Below the pieces are notes generated by a model that did not search any database, was not told the DNA's origin, and was given only the letters and a program-made list of their open reading frames with translations. A stretch of DNA of 64,000 bases from Palleronia pelagia. Its GTDB lineage: Bacteria > Pseudomonadota > Alphaproteobacteria > Rhodobacterales > Rhodobacteraceae. Of this stretch, positions 55,762 through 63,743 are shown piece by piece (within the stretch, counting starts at the first letter, position 1; each line of letters opens with the position of its first letter). A program made the position numbers and the translations under genes. The stretch lies in assembly GCF_900110115.1 (NCBI RefSeq), contig NZ_FOCM01000007.1, positions 121,962-185,961 on the forward strand. The letters run 5' to 3'.

Positions 55762-55788
55762 TGCTGAACCTATTTATGAAAAACGACA
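55762..55788 (-). repeat. Right terminal inverted repeat of the Tn402-type element
   Basis: Read on the minus strand: TGTCGTTTTTCATAAATA then GGTTCAGCA, matching the left end at 25 of 27 positions. Followed on the plus strand by GCCAA (55789-55793), the same five bases that precede the left end. GTGACA and TGTCAA repeats at 55730-55745 may be inner TniA sites. Confidence 0.93.
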
Positions 55789-55803
55789 GCCAAAATACCC
55801 GTT

Positions 55804-55833
55804 CAAAACTAGCGAAGTTGTTGAAGGTTTTTG
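55804..55833. promoter_or_regulatory. Right part of the split res site of the second resolvase
   Basis: CAAAAC (55804-55809) and GTTTTTG (55827-55833) form an inverted pair 15-44 nt before the resolvase start. The same half-sites make the palindrome at 44970-44987 on the other side of the transposon. Removing the transposon joins them into about 100 bp, the usual res length. Confidence 0.6.
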
Positions 55834-55847
55834 GAAGGTCAGACGGC

Positions 55848-56387
55848 ATGATCCTGGGGTACGCGCGGGTCTCGACCGAGGATCAAAGCCTCGACGCCCA
55901 GATCGCCGCGCTCGAGGCGGCGGGCGCGGGGCGGATCTACAGCGAGAAGATCTCTGGCTCCAAGATCGTGCGGCCTGAGCTCGACCGACTTATCGATCAC
56001 CTGCGACCGGGTGATGTGATCGTTGTCACGAAATACGACCGTCTCAGCCGATCCCTTCAGGATCTTCTTTCTATTGTCGAGGCGATCCGAGCCAAGGGTG
56101 CCGGGTTCCGGTCCTTGGTCGAGGACATCGATACGACGACGCCTGCCGGTCGGCTCGTCTTCCATGTCTTCGCCTCCATCGCACAGTTCGAGCGGGAGCG
56201 CATTGCGGAGAGAACCAAGGACGGCCTGGCTGCCGCCCGGAAACGAGGCCGGGTCGGAGGCCGGCCCCCTGCCCTCTCCAAGGAGCGCCGTGCCGAGGTG
56301 CAGCGCATGCGGGACCTGGAGGGGCGGAGCATTGCGGAGCTCGCGCGGTTGTTCCAGGTCAGTCCGAATACGATCCGGCGGGCGTAG
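55848..56387 (+). CDS. Serine resolvase/invertase (host res target of the transposon)
   Basis: Recombinase of 179 residues, unlike TniR in detail: catalytic S9 in GYARVSTEDQS, VVTKYDRLSRSLQD (about 60-75), RIAERTKDGLAAARKRGR linker and HTH SIAELARLFQVSPNTIRRA. No tnpA is adjacent, so it may be a relic of a Tn3-type or other element. The Tn402-type transposon sits 54 bp upstream. ATG 55848 follows GGAAGGTC. Confidence 0.9.
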   Translation: MILGYARVSTEDQSLDAQIAALEAAGAGRIYSEKISGSKIVRPELDRLIDHLRPGDVIVVTKYDRLSRSLQDLLSIVEAIRAKGAGFRSLVEDIDTTTPAGRLVFHVFASIAQFERERIAERTKDGLAAARKRGRVGGRPPALSKERRAEVQRMRDLEGRSIAELARLFQVSPNTIRRA

Positions 56388-56469
56388 AAACAGCTGAGTA
56401 AAGTGTCCTGACACGGATGAAGAACGGATGCGCGTGGATCCATACTTCCTCGGTAGGCGTCCGCTTATT

Positions 56470-58320
56470 CTACCCCATCAGGTCGAACACCTGTCCGCCA
56501 AGGCTCAGGTTGATGGCATCCTGCCCGTCGCCGTCCACCAGCGCCCAGAGGATCTGGCCCGTGGGGCGATAGATCACGAAGGCCTCCTGCACGGTGTCCG
56601 CCCCGGCGGTGGGCGTCGTGGTCACGTTCACCTGGAACTGGCTGCGCGTGGCGCTGCCGCCATAGACCAGGACGTCGCCTTCCGCGCTGGAATAGTCCTG
56701 GATCCAGTCGTTGCCGTGATCCGCGATGCCGAGATGGAACAACCTGTCGCCGCCGGCCCCGCCATTGACCCGGTCGCTGCCGAACCCGCCGTTGATGAAG
56801 TCGAACCCGTCACCGCCGAAGATCAGGTCGCCGAAGGCCGACCCGGTCAGCGTGTCGTCGCCGGTCCCGCCGATGACCGTGTCCGCGCCGAAGCCGCCGG
56901 CGATATAGTCGTTGCCGGCATCGCCGCGCAGCTCGTCGTTGCCGTAGCCGCCGTCGATCACGTCATTGCCGTCGCCGCCGTAGATTACGTCGCGCAGGTC
57001 GGAGGCGGACTCGCCGCCGAGGATACTGTCGTGGCCCGCACCTCCGATGAGCGTGTCGGCTCCGTCGAACCCCAAGATCGTATCGTCGCCGCCAAAGCCC
57101 CGGATCCGGTCCGCGCCATCCGCGCCACGCAATCGGTCAGCGGCGTCGGTGCCGTCGATCTCGCCCGCCGTGATCACGTACTGTACTTGGATGTCGCCGC
57201 GGCCATCGTCTGGCGACACGGCAGACCAGGCGGCCAGGACATCACCGTCCGGCAGGGCGACTAGCGTAACATCGAAGGACTGGATGCCAGTACTGTCGTA
57301 AAGCAGCGTCTCGCCCCCTTCCAAGCGACCATCGGCCGTTATCCGCTGCATGTAGAAGCCCGGCGGATGCACTCCGCCGGCAAGCCCGTTCGAACCCCAG
57401 GCCACCAGAGCGCCGCCACTTGACAGTGCCGTGATGGATGGAGGACCCGAGACATCGTGCTCGGTGGTCGTGCTGACCGCGATCGTTCCGCCGGCGCGGG
57501 CGCCGCTGGCGTCGAAGACTTGACCGAAATACCGCGGCGTGCCCCCTACGGCCTGGTTCCACACGGTCAAAAAGCCGCCGCCTCCCAGGCCCTCCACATG
57601 CACCCCGCCCGCGGGCAGCTCGCCGGGCGGCACGCTGTCGATGCGGAATTCGCTCCCGGTTGCCGCGCCGGCGGCGTCGAAGCGTTGTCCGTAGACGCCC
57701 TCGGGTCCGTTCCAGACCGTGACAAAGCCCCCGCCGGCCAAGGACGCGACCTGCGGAGCGGTCTGATCACCGGAGGTGGTGGTGTTGACGCGGATCTCGG
57801 CCCCACCGGTGCCGCCGGCGGTAAGGCTCCTAGCCGAGATTCCCAAGTCGGCGAAGGTCCCCTCGACCGCAAGGCTTTCCCAGACGACCACGGCGCTGCC
57901 ATTGGCAAGACGCGCCGCGTCGGGCATCCTCTGGATTGATGATGTGAGGGTGTTGACCACGATCGGATCGCCAACGGCGCCGCCCGCGGAATCGACGGTC
58001 TGCGCCTCGATGTCGCCCCCCACGTCGAGGCTGCGCGTGGTATCCACCGCCAGAACGCCGCCCGCAGCATCCGCAATCGCTGCGAACGGAGACTGGGCCC
58101 TGAGGATGTCGTCCAGGACCGAACTTTCGGGCGCCAACGGCGTTCCATCCGCTGCGAAGATCCGGGCCTCGGTCACCGTGCGGCCACCGGGTGACGTGTC
58201 GTGCCAGAGCACCGCATGGCCGCCACCGGTCAACGGAACGATCTGAGGCCGCTCTTGCGCGCCCGCGAGATCGGCATTTACCGTGATGGTATCGCCAACA
58301 GGAGCGGAATAGAGGGGCAT
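56470..58320 (-). CDS. RTX-type calcium-binding secreted protein
   Basis: Acidic protein of 616 residues. Residues 1-390 are repeated beta segments of the form QVASLAGGGFVTVWNGPEG and ITALSSGGALVAWGSNG (beta-propeller-like). About 395-560 carry nonapeptide repeats GGDGNDVID, GGFGADTVIGG and GGTGDDTLTG that bind calcium outside the cell. The C terminus (GQDAINLSLGGQVFDLMG) fits a type I secretion signal. No signal peptide and no ABC/HlyD genes nearby, so secretion depends on remote genes. Adhesion or matrix role is inference. Confidence 0.88.
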   Translation of the reverse strand: MPLYSAPVGDTITVNADLAGAQERPQIVPLTGGGHAVLWHDTSPGGRTVTEARIFAADGTPLAPESSVLDDILRAQSPFAAIADAAGGVLAVDTTRSLDVGGDIEAQTVDSAGGAVGDPIVVNTLTSSIQRMPDAARLANGSAVVVWESLAVEGTFADLGISARSLTAGGTGGAEIRVNTTTSGDQTAPQVASLAGGGFVTVWNGPEGVYGQRFDAAGAATGSEFRIDSVPPGELPAGGVHVEGLGGGGFLTVWNQAVGGTPRYFGQVFDASGARAGGTIAVSTTTEHDVSGPPSITALSSGGALVAWGSNGLAGGVHPPGFYMQRITADGRLEGGETLLYDSTGIQSFDVTLVALPDGDVLAAWSAVSPDDGRGDIQVQYVITAGEIDGTDAADRLRGADGADRIRGFGGDDTILGFDGADTLIGGAGHDSILGGESASDLRDVIYGGDGNDVIDGGYGNDELRGDAGNDYIAGGFGADTVIGGTGDDTLTGSAFGDLIFGGDGFDFINGGFGSDRVNGGAGGDRLFHLGIADHGNDWIQDYSSAEGDVLVYGGSATRSQFQVNVTTTPTAGADTVQEAFVIYRPTGQILWALVDGDGQDAINLSLGGQVFDLMG

Positions 58321-58421
58321 GGCGACCTCATCCTGGAATCATGCCATCATGTTCAACCCGGATCGCGTGCCGCACTGCCCATGGCGACCCGTGACCTGTA
58401 TGAGACTATACCATAGACTCG

Positions 58422-58778
58422 ATGAAACTCATAATTCGGGTTCGCCGCTCACACCCAATCAGGTCCGACGATGGTCCGGAGTTCTTGGCCGCGGCGGTCG
58501 GCGCCAAACCGGGCACTCCGCAGGAGAACGGCTACTGCGAAAGCTTCAACGCGAAGCTCAGGGACGAGCTCCTCTACGGCGAGATCTTTTACAGCCTCGC
58601 CGAGGCGAGTATCGTCATCGAGAACTGGCGCCAGCACTACAACACCAAGCGCCCGCGCTCATCGCTGGGTTATCGGCCACCGGCCCCAAAGGTCGTGCAG
58701 TGGCCGGCTCCGCCATCCGGAGCCGCTTCGCCGGCCAACCCGGCCGTAGCTCAAGGGCCCGTCGTGCACCAAGGCTGA
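58422..58778 (+). pseudogene. IS3-family transposase fragment
   Basis: C-terminal part of an IS3 OrfB: IRSDDGPEF (second catalytic Asp), then a deletion of about 15 residues, then PQENGYCESFNAKLRDELLY (catalytic Glu) and HYNTKRPRSSLGYRPPAP. The N-terminal half and first Asp are missing. Lies 100 nt from the RTX gene start. Confidence 0.88.
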
Positions 58779-58818
58779 GCCTGGATCATTTCATTGAGGG
58801 CAGGTTACGATCCGGAAC

Positions 58819-59139
58819 TTATTTGATCAGGAAATCTTCGAGAGATTTTCCGTCGTTGAGGCCTTCCTTGATCCAGGCTGGTTGTCGGCCGCGACCCGAC
58901 CAGGTCGTCTCTGGGTTCTCTGGGTGCCGATATTTGGGTGGGTTGATGGTGCCCTTGCGCGTCGATGGGTCGCCCATGAGTTCGGACAGCGAAAAGCCAG
59001 CTTCTCGGGCTGCAGCCTCGGCTTTGGCTAAGGCCTCTTGTTTCTTGCGCTTCTCGTAGCTCGAGATCGCCTTCTCGACATCCTTACGTAATGCCTTCAG
59101 CTCATCCAGTGTGAGCTCGTCTAGGTTTATTTCGGACAT
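58819..59139 (-). CDS. H-NS/HvrA-family nucleoid protein
   Basis: Protein of 106 residues. N-terminal coiled coil for dimerisation (LTLDELKALRKDVEKAISSYEKRK) and C-terminal DNA-binding domain KYRHPENPETTWSGRGRQP, AW, the H-NS-type AT-hook loop with WSGRGRQP. It binds AT-rich DNA and silences foreign genes. Ending EGLNDGKSLEDFLI is typical. ATG at 59139. In this mosaic region it may act as an island-borne silencer. Confidence 0.92.
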   Translation of the reverse strand: MSEINLDELTLDELKALRKDVEKAISSYEKRKKQEALAKAEAAAREAGFSLSELMGDPSTRKGTINPPKYRHPENPETTWSGRGRQPAWIKEGLNDGKSLEDFLIK

Positions 59140-59919
59140 GTCGGGTTCCCTGCTCCATTTTATTTCCTACAGTAGATATGTGGTGGGACACAATGCTCCA
59201 TACATATTTTAAATATATCAATACACTTTACACGAGCTTAGACGTTCCCACGATGGCGTGATGACCTGCCCCTTGGCAAAAAATCTTCCCGGAAGGAGGC
59301 TTTCGAGCCAGGTGAGGTACGAAGGAATTCCCCGGACTAGAGCCGGATCAGAAATCGATCTGGGGGGCCGGTCCCCTGGCGGAGTGCACAAGCTTAAAAA
59401 GATTGCCGCGAAGTCTCAATGTCTCCACACTGAGCCTCGACAAGGTGATCTTGGGCGAGCACTGCGTGAAAGCGGCTGAAGCCCGTCGACCGCCGCTGTC
59501 GTGGCGACCATTTCCGGCAGAGTCGTAGGGCCTCCAATCGGCTCTCCTACCATGTTCTCGGCCAGCATCGTTGATCCCGATTAAGGTGCTGCAGGGTCGA
59601 TTCCACGAAGAGGCGCGGGCTGCGGACATCATCACGCTTGCATTGCGCAAGCACTAAAATGCTAGGCGCCCGCCCTCACCACTGGGTAATTGGACGCCAG
59701 CTCCCCCGGCCGACCTCGCGATCCGAATTCGCCTTCCTCCGATCGTAAATACTAGACCCGTCATTCACTGAGATTAAAGTCGGACCATTCGAATGGTGCA
59801 GACCACCCTGATACCAAAATCTGTAAAAATGGAATTGGCCCACGTGTTTCCACGCGGGCCAATTTCGAATTCTGCATAGGGCTTTAAAAATTTTCGCCTT
59901 TATTTATTTGAGGCGCCCA
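59140..59919. other. Gene-free, partly AT-rich region
   Basis: About 780 bp. The part next to the H-NS gene (59150-59240) is strikingly AT-rich and could be an H-NS binding region. Around 59580-59657 a plus frame reads IKVLQGRFHEEARAADIITL then ALRKH and stop, which looks like a decayed C terminus of an unknown gene. No intact gene, RNA or complete IS seen. Confidence 0.35.
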
Positions 59920-60201
59920 TTATTTATTCGAGTTACTGGGTCCGTCACCCTTTCCGCCGGGTTGCGCATATGGGGCATCAGCTCGCTGACCATTCATCGG
60001 ACTGGCAGAAGGTCCCGGATTGTTGTTGCCGCTGTTGCCCGTGATGCCGTCCCAAGGGCTGTTGCCCACGGGCTTTGCGTTCCCGGGGTTGCCGGCCGAT
60101 GGCTCTGGCTCTGGTTCAGGATCAGGTACAATGGCGAAACTAGCCGTCGCAAGCATCGCTAGCGCAACTGTGCTAAGCGCTGTGACCTTATATTTTTTCA
60201 T
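59920..60201 (-). CDS. Small secreted asparagine/glycine/proline-rich protein
   Basis: Protein of 93 residues. Signal peptide MKKYKVTALSTVALAMLATA, cleavage near SFA. The mature part is low-complexity: IVPDPEPEPEPSAG, GNSPWDGITGNSGNNNPGP, and a PGGKGDGPSNSNK tail. A GGGGGGAAT run precedes ATG 60201. Lower GC than neighbours suggests recent transfer. No family known. Confidence 0.6.
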   Translation of the reverse strand: MKKYKVTALSTVALAMLATASFAIVPDPEPEPEPSAGNPGNAKPVGNSPWDGITGNSGNNNPGPSASPMNGQRADAPYAQPGGKGDGPSNSNK

Positions 60202-60393
60202 ATTCCCCCCCAATATTTTATTGCTTCAGCCGCGGTCTGAACATGGCCCTCCGCAAGCTGCAGTATGACTAAAATTTTCCAAAAATTCAATTGTTTTGTC
60301 GCCAGCCCTCTTCACCATCGATCTCTGCGTTAGACTTGGGTTATCATCCGCTGTTTGAATAGGAGGGGTATGGTTTGCTCTGACCCCCGGCTT

Positions 60394-61320
60394 TCATCCA
60401 GCTGAAACCAGAGCCGACGCGTGACAATTGCCCGCTTTCGCGGAGGGAGCAATGGGCGATCGGCGGAACGTTTCCGGTTCGTGGAGCCGGTCGCCCATTG
60501 CGGCGAGTTGGGCGGCATAGGCCGCGGGGGTCTGGTATCCAAGCGCGGAATGGGGCCTCGCACAGTTGTAATCGGCCACCCAGGCGGCGATGACGCTTCG
60601 GGCGTGATCGAGGCCGAAGAACAGCGTCTCGTTCAAGAGCTAGTCCCGCATTTTGGAATTGAAGGCCTCGCAGATCCCGTTTTGCATCGGCTTGCCTGGC
60701 GCGATGAAGTGCCAGGGCACGCCCGTCTCCTCGGTCCAGGCCAGCATCGCGTTCGAAGTGAACTCGGTGCCGTGGTCGCTGACGATCAGGCCAGGCTTCC
60801 CGCGCCGGGCGATGAGCGCCGTCAGCTCCCGCGCGACACGCCGGCCCGAGATCGAGGTGTCGACCACGGCGGCGAGGCATTCCTTCGTCACGTCGTCGAT
60901 CACGTTGAAGATCCGGAACCGGCGGCCATGGGCGAACTAGTCGTGGACGAAATCGACCGACCAGCGGGCGTTGGGCGCAGCCACCGTCAGCAGCGGCGCT
61001 CGCGTCCCGGTCGCCTTCTTCCGCCCCCGTCGCTTGCGCACCGAGAGGCCTTCCTCGCGGTAGAGACGCTGGGTCTTCTTGCGGTTCACGACATGTCCCT
61101 CCCGCCTCAGCAGAACGTGCAGCCGCCGGTAGCCGAACCGGCGGCGCTCGGATGCCAGCGCCCGCAGGCGCTCGCGCAGATCGGCATCATCGGGGCGTCG
61201 GCTGCGATAACGGATCGAGGTCCGGTCTGCGCCGATCACGGCACACGCCCGCCGCTCGCTCATCTCGTGGCGCTCCACGAGGATCGCAACGGCTTCGCGC
61301 CTGGCGGCGGGCGTCACCAC
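60394..61320 (-). pseudogene. IS3 OrfB transposase broken by two amber codons
   Basis: One continuous homology in a single frame: NARWSVDFVHD, TAG (60937-60939), [19 protein letters not shown] ... [12 protein letters not shown] ... [16 protein letters not shown] (60640-60642), LLNETLFFGLDHARSV ... ARPHSALGYQTPAAYAAQL. All three DDE residues are present. Relatives have sense codons (Gln and Glu expected) at the two stops. It overlaps orfA by 7 nt for a programmed -1 shift. Confidence 0.9.
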
Positions 61321-61580
61321 TTTCGCGACAGGAGATCCTTCAACGCAGCCTGGTCGAGCAGGGACTCCGCGAGCAGCCGCTTCAGCCTGCCATTCTCCTC
61401 CTCGAGCGCCTTCAGCCGCTTCGCGTCCGACACCTCCATCCCGCCAAACTTGGCCTTCCAGGCGTAGAACGTGGCGCTGCTGATCCCGTGCCTGCGGCAG
61501 AGCTCCGCCGTCTTCGCACCCGCTTCCTGCTCGCGCAGGATGCCGATGATCTGCTCTTCCGTGAACTTCGATCTCTTCAT
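61314..61580 (-). CDS. IS3 OrfA
   Basis: Protein of 88 residues: MKRSKFTEEQIIGILREQEA, HTH TAELCRRHGISSATFYAW, leucine-zipper-like KRLKALEEENGRLKRLLAES and the end ALKDLLSRKW. Binds the IS ends and is normally fused with OrfB by frameshifting. Intact here, but the IS is inactive because of OrfB. Confidence 0.93.
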   Translation of the reverse strand: MKRSKFTEEQIIGILREQEAGAKTAELCRRHGISSATFYAWKAKFGGMEVSDAKRLKALEEENGRLKRLLAESLLDQAALKDLLSRKW

Positions 61581-61731
61581 GGTCCGGTCCTCTTCTTGGG
61601 CCGGACTCCAGTATCAGATGGAGGAGTTATCGGGGCTCAGAGCAGGTTCTCCGTGCGAAACAGGTCTGTGATATATGTAATCTATCTTGGTCCAGACCTT
61701 CGCATGGCCCGCACCCTGAAAAGTGATCCCA

Positions 61732-61947
61732 CTACTCGTAGCCCCGCTTGGCCTTCTGCATATTGAGCGCAAACCGCGCGTCTTTGGCCTCGATTTCCGT
61801 TGCGAACCAGTCCGTTCGGACCCGCCCGGACCGTCCGATGCGGCCCCATTCGCGAACCAGTCCCCATTCTCCGAAAAGGCCGGGCACGATTTCCATACAG
61901 TAAAAACGGTGCGTGTTGGTCTTCGGGTTCGATCTAATCAGCCTCAT
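61732..61947 (-). CDS. WGR-domain small protein
   Basis: Protein of 71 residues made almost only of a WGR domain: MRLIRSNPKTNTHRFYCMEI, GLFGEWGLVREWGRIGRSG and RVRTDWFATEIEAKDARFAL. WGR domains bind nucleic acid in PARPs and in stand-alone bacterial proteins, often on mobile elements. ATG at 61947 is 8 nt from the PfpI fragment on the other strand. Role unknown. Confidence 0.83.
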   Translation of the reverse strand: MRLIRSNPKTNTHRFYCMEIVPGLFGEWGLVREWGRIGRSGRVRTDWFATEIEAKDARFALNMQKAKRGYE

Positions 61948-61955
61948 GCGCTTTT

Positions 61956-62348
61956 GACGCGATCTTTTTTCCCGGTGGCCATGGTCCCCTGTGGGACCTC
62001 GCCGAGGATCGCGACAGTATCCGCTTAATCGAGATCTTTGCCCATAGCGACCGGCCCATCGGGGCCGTGTGTCATGCGCCAGCCGTGCTCAAACGTCCCA
62101 AATGGACGGATGGCACGGCCTTGGTGTCCAACAGGACCGTGACTGGGTTCACCAACACCGAAGAGGAAGGCGTGGGCCTCACCGATGTCGTGCCGTTCTT
62201 GGTCGAAGACATGCTGAAAGCCAATGGCGGGAGCTATGAAAAGGGCGAGGATTGGGCGTCTTTCGTCGTCACGGACGGCAAGCTGATCACGGGTCAAAAT
62301 CCGGCTTCGTCCGAAGAGGCCGCGCGCAAGCTTTTGGCGATGCTCTAG
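61956..62348 (+). pseudogene. DJ-1/PfpI family protein, N-terminally truncated
   Basis: Reading DAIFFPGGHGPLWDLAED, then AVCHAPAVL with the nucleophile cysteine, VTGFTNTEEEGVGLTDVVPF and GEDWASFVVTDGKLITG. This is the last 60% of a type 1 glutamine amidotransferase-like chaperone/glyoxalase. About 85 N-terminal residues are missing and upstream DNA is unrelated (WGR gene), so the break lies near 61955. Confidence 0.85.
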
Positions 62349-62431
62349 AACTCAGCCCGGATCTCACGAGAAGTCGCTTTGCCTCGTGCTGCATCTTGCG
62401 ATCCGCGGTTACTCCCTGCTCAGATCGCCTT

Positions 62432-63625
62432 CTACCGGATGCGGTGTGAGCACCGGTGCGCCGCGGCGCTCGCGGGTCTCGGGGTCGCTGCGGATGACAA
62501 CGCGCAAAAGGCCCCATGCGGCGATGGCGGCCTGCAAACCAGCAAAGCCAGCTGCAGTCCACGTGGACCTATCAGGTCCATGAACAGACCGGCCAGGAGC
62601 GGCCCCAGCGCAGCGCCGAGCCCTTGCATGAGAACCAATCCTCCGGACACCGCAAGTGTCGCGGAGCCAGGAGCGCGGTCATTTACATGGGCTATGACAA
62701 TCGCTTGCGCCGGAAGCACCAGCCCGCCGATGGCAAACCCCATCGCAAGCAGCAGCGGCCCTGAAGGAGCGGGCAATGGCAGTACAGCCAACATCAGCGC
62801 TGCTCCGGCCAAGGCCAATCCAATGCCTAGCCCACGCCGGCTGATCCGGTCCGACAACCAGCCAAACGGAAACTGAAGTAAAAGCCCGCCGATTGTGAAG
62901 GCTGCGATCAGTGCCGCGATGCGCGACTGGGTATAACCAATTTCCTGCGCGAAGAGCGGGGCCAGTCCGTAGAAGGTGCCGATCGATGCGCCGACCAACG
63001 CTGCCGCTACGGCACCATAGGGTGACAGACCCCAGAGCCGTTTGACGGAAGGCGGCTCTTGCGCCTCGTCCGTTCGCGGCTCATCGATCCGCGTCAGCGA
63101 GATAGGAACGAGCGCCAGAGACATGACGATCGAGACGAGTACGAAGAGCGTAAACTCGGCGGGGTCTCCAAGGTTCAGCAGGAACTGACCGGCCGCCCCG
63201 GCCGCCATCCCAACCATGCCATAAACTGCCAGCAGCCGACCTCGCTGGCTGGAAGCGACCGAGACATTCAGCCAGCTTTCGGTAACGATGATCAGCCCCG
63301 CAAAAGCAAAGCCCGTCAGGCTACGCACAGTGATCCAAATCCATGGATCGACGAAGGCAAGGTGCATCAGGGCCGCCGCCGAGGCCAGGGAGGCAAGTGC
63401 GGCAAAGGTTCGAATGTGACCGACCCTGTCGATCAGCTGTGGTGCCACCAAAGAACCGATGCTCATCCCGGCGAAAAAGCCCGACATGATAAGTCCAGTC
63501 GCCAAGCCACCGAAGCCTTCCAATCCGGCACGGACGGCCAAGAGAGTGGCCTGAAGACCGTTGCTCATCTGCAGAAGCGAGAATCCTGTCAGCAGTGTCG
63601 CGAGCGTCAGATTGGTGGCGCGCAT
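62432..63625 (-). CDS. Major facilitator superfamily transporter, probably frameshifted at the 3' end
   Basis: Twelve-helix-type transporter, 397 residues as read. Seen: LLAVRAGLEGFGGLATGLIM, VAPQLIDRVGHIRTF (motif A region), GRLLAVYGMVGMAAGAAGQF and WLSDRISRRGLGIGL. It resembles YcaD-like MFS proteins. The last 40 residues as read (LLVCRPPSPHGAFCALSSAA...) are not membrane-like. Another frame from about 62570 gives WTAAGFAGLQAAIAAWGLLR and RETRERRGAP-like charged tail, ending at TAA 62409, which fits a normal last helix. ATG 63625. Substrate unknown. Confidence 0.8.
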   Translation of the reverse strand: MRATNLTLATLLTGFSLLQMSNGLQATLLAVRAGLEGFGGLATGLIMSGFFAGMSIGSLVAPQLIDRVGHIRTFAALASLASAAALMHLAFVDPWIWITVRSLTGFAFAGLIIVTESWLNVSVASSQRGRLLAVYGMVGMAAGAAGQFLLNLGDPAEFTLFVLVSIVMSLALVPISLTRIDEPRTDEAQEPPSVKRLWGLSPYGAVAAALVGASIGTFYGLAPLFAQEIGYTQSRIAALIAAFTIGGLLLQFPFGWLSDRISRRGLGIGLALAGAALMLAVLPLPAPSGPLLLAMGFAIGGLVLPAQAIVIAHVNDRAPGSATLAVSGGLVLMQGLGAALGPLLAGLFMDLIGPRGLQLALLVCRPPSPHGAFCALSSAATPRPASAAAHRCSHRIR

Positions 63626-63743
63626 CAATGGATCTCACAGCGTGGTCGTGTCGCGGAGGTGGTGGAAATTCGAGGGCGGCGTAATCTCCGGGTGAACTGA
63701 CACCCACCCAACCGGCGGCGGCAACCGCCAGGGAGATCACGCC

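Larger units (their letters stand above)
45033..55788 (-). mobile_element. Tn402/Tn5053-type transposon with metal/thiol cargo, 10.76 kb
   Basis: Ends are 27-bp inverted repeats starting TGTCGTTTTTCA (45033-45059 and 55762-55788), differing at two positions. GCCAA directly flanks both ends (45028-45032, 55789-55793), the 5-bp duplication expected for this family. The transposition module tniA-tniB-tniQ-tniR with a res region occupies the right third, all on the minus strand, in the order of Tn402/Tn5053. Cargo lies between tniR and the left end: ArsR/CmtR, HMA-CDF, lspA, CYP152, CDF-like, methyltransferase, CcdA, TlpA and DsbE genes, plus a multicopper oxidase stub. All transposition genes look intact, so it may still be mobile. 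Confidence 0.93.
60376..61644 (-). mobile_element. IS3-family insertion sequence, 1269 bp, inactivated
   Basis: Bounded by inverted repeats TGCTCTGACCCCCG (60376) and TGCTCTGAGCCCCG (complement, ending 61644), 13 of 14 matching. GGTT flanks both ends (60372-60375 and 61645-61648), a 4-bp target duplication. Contains orfA and an orfB with two in-frame TAG codons. Confidence 0.88.
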
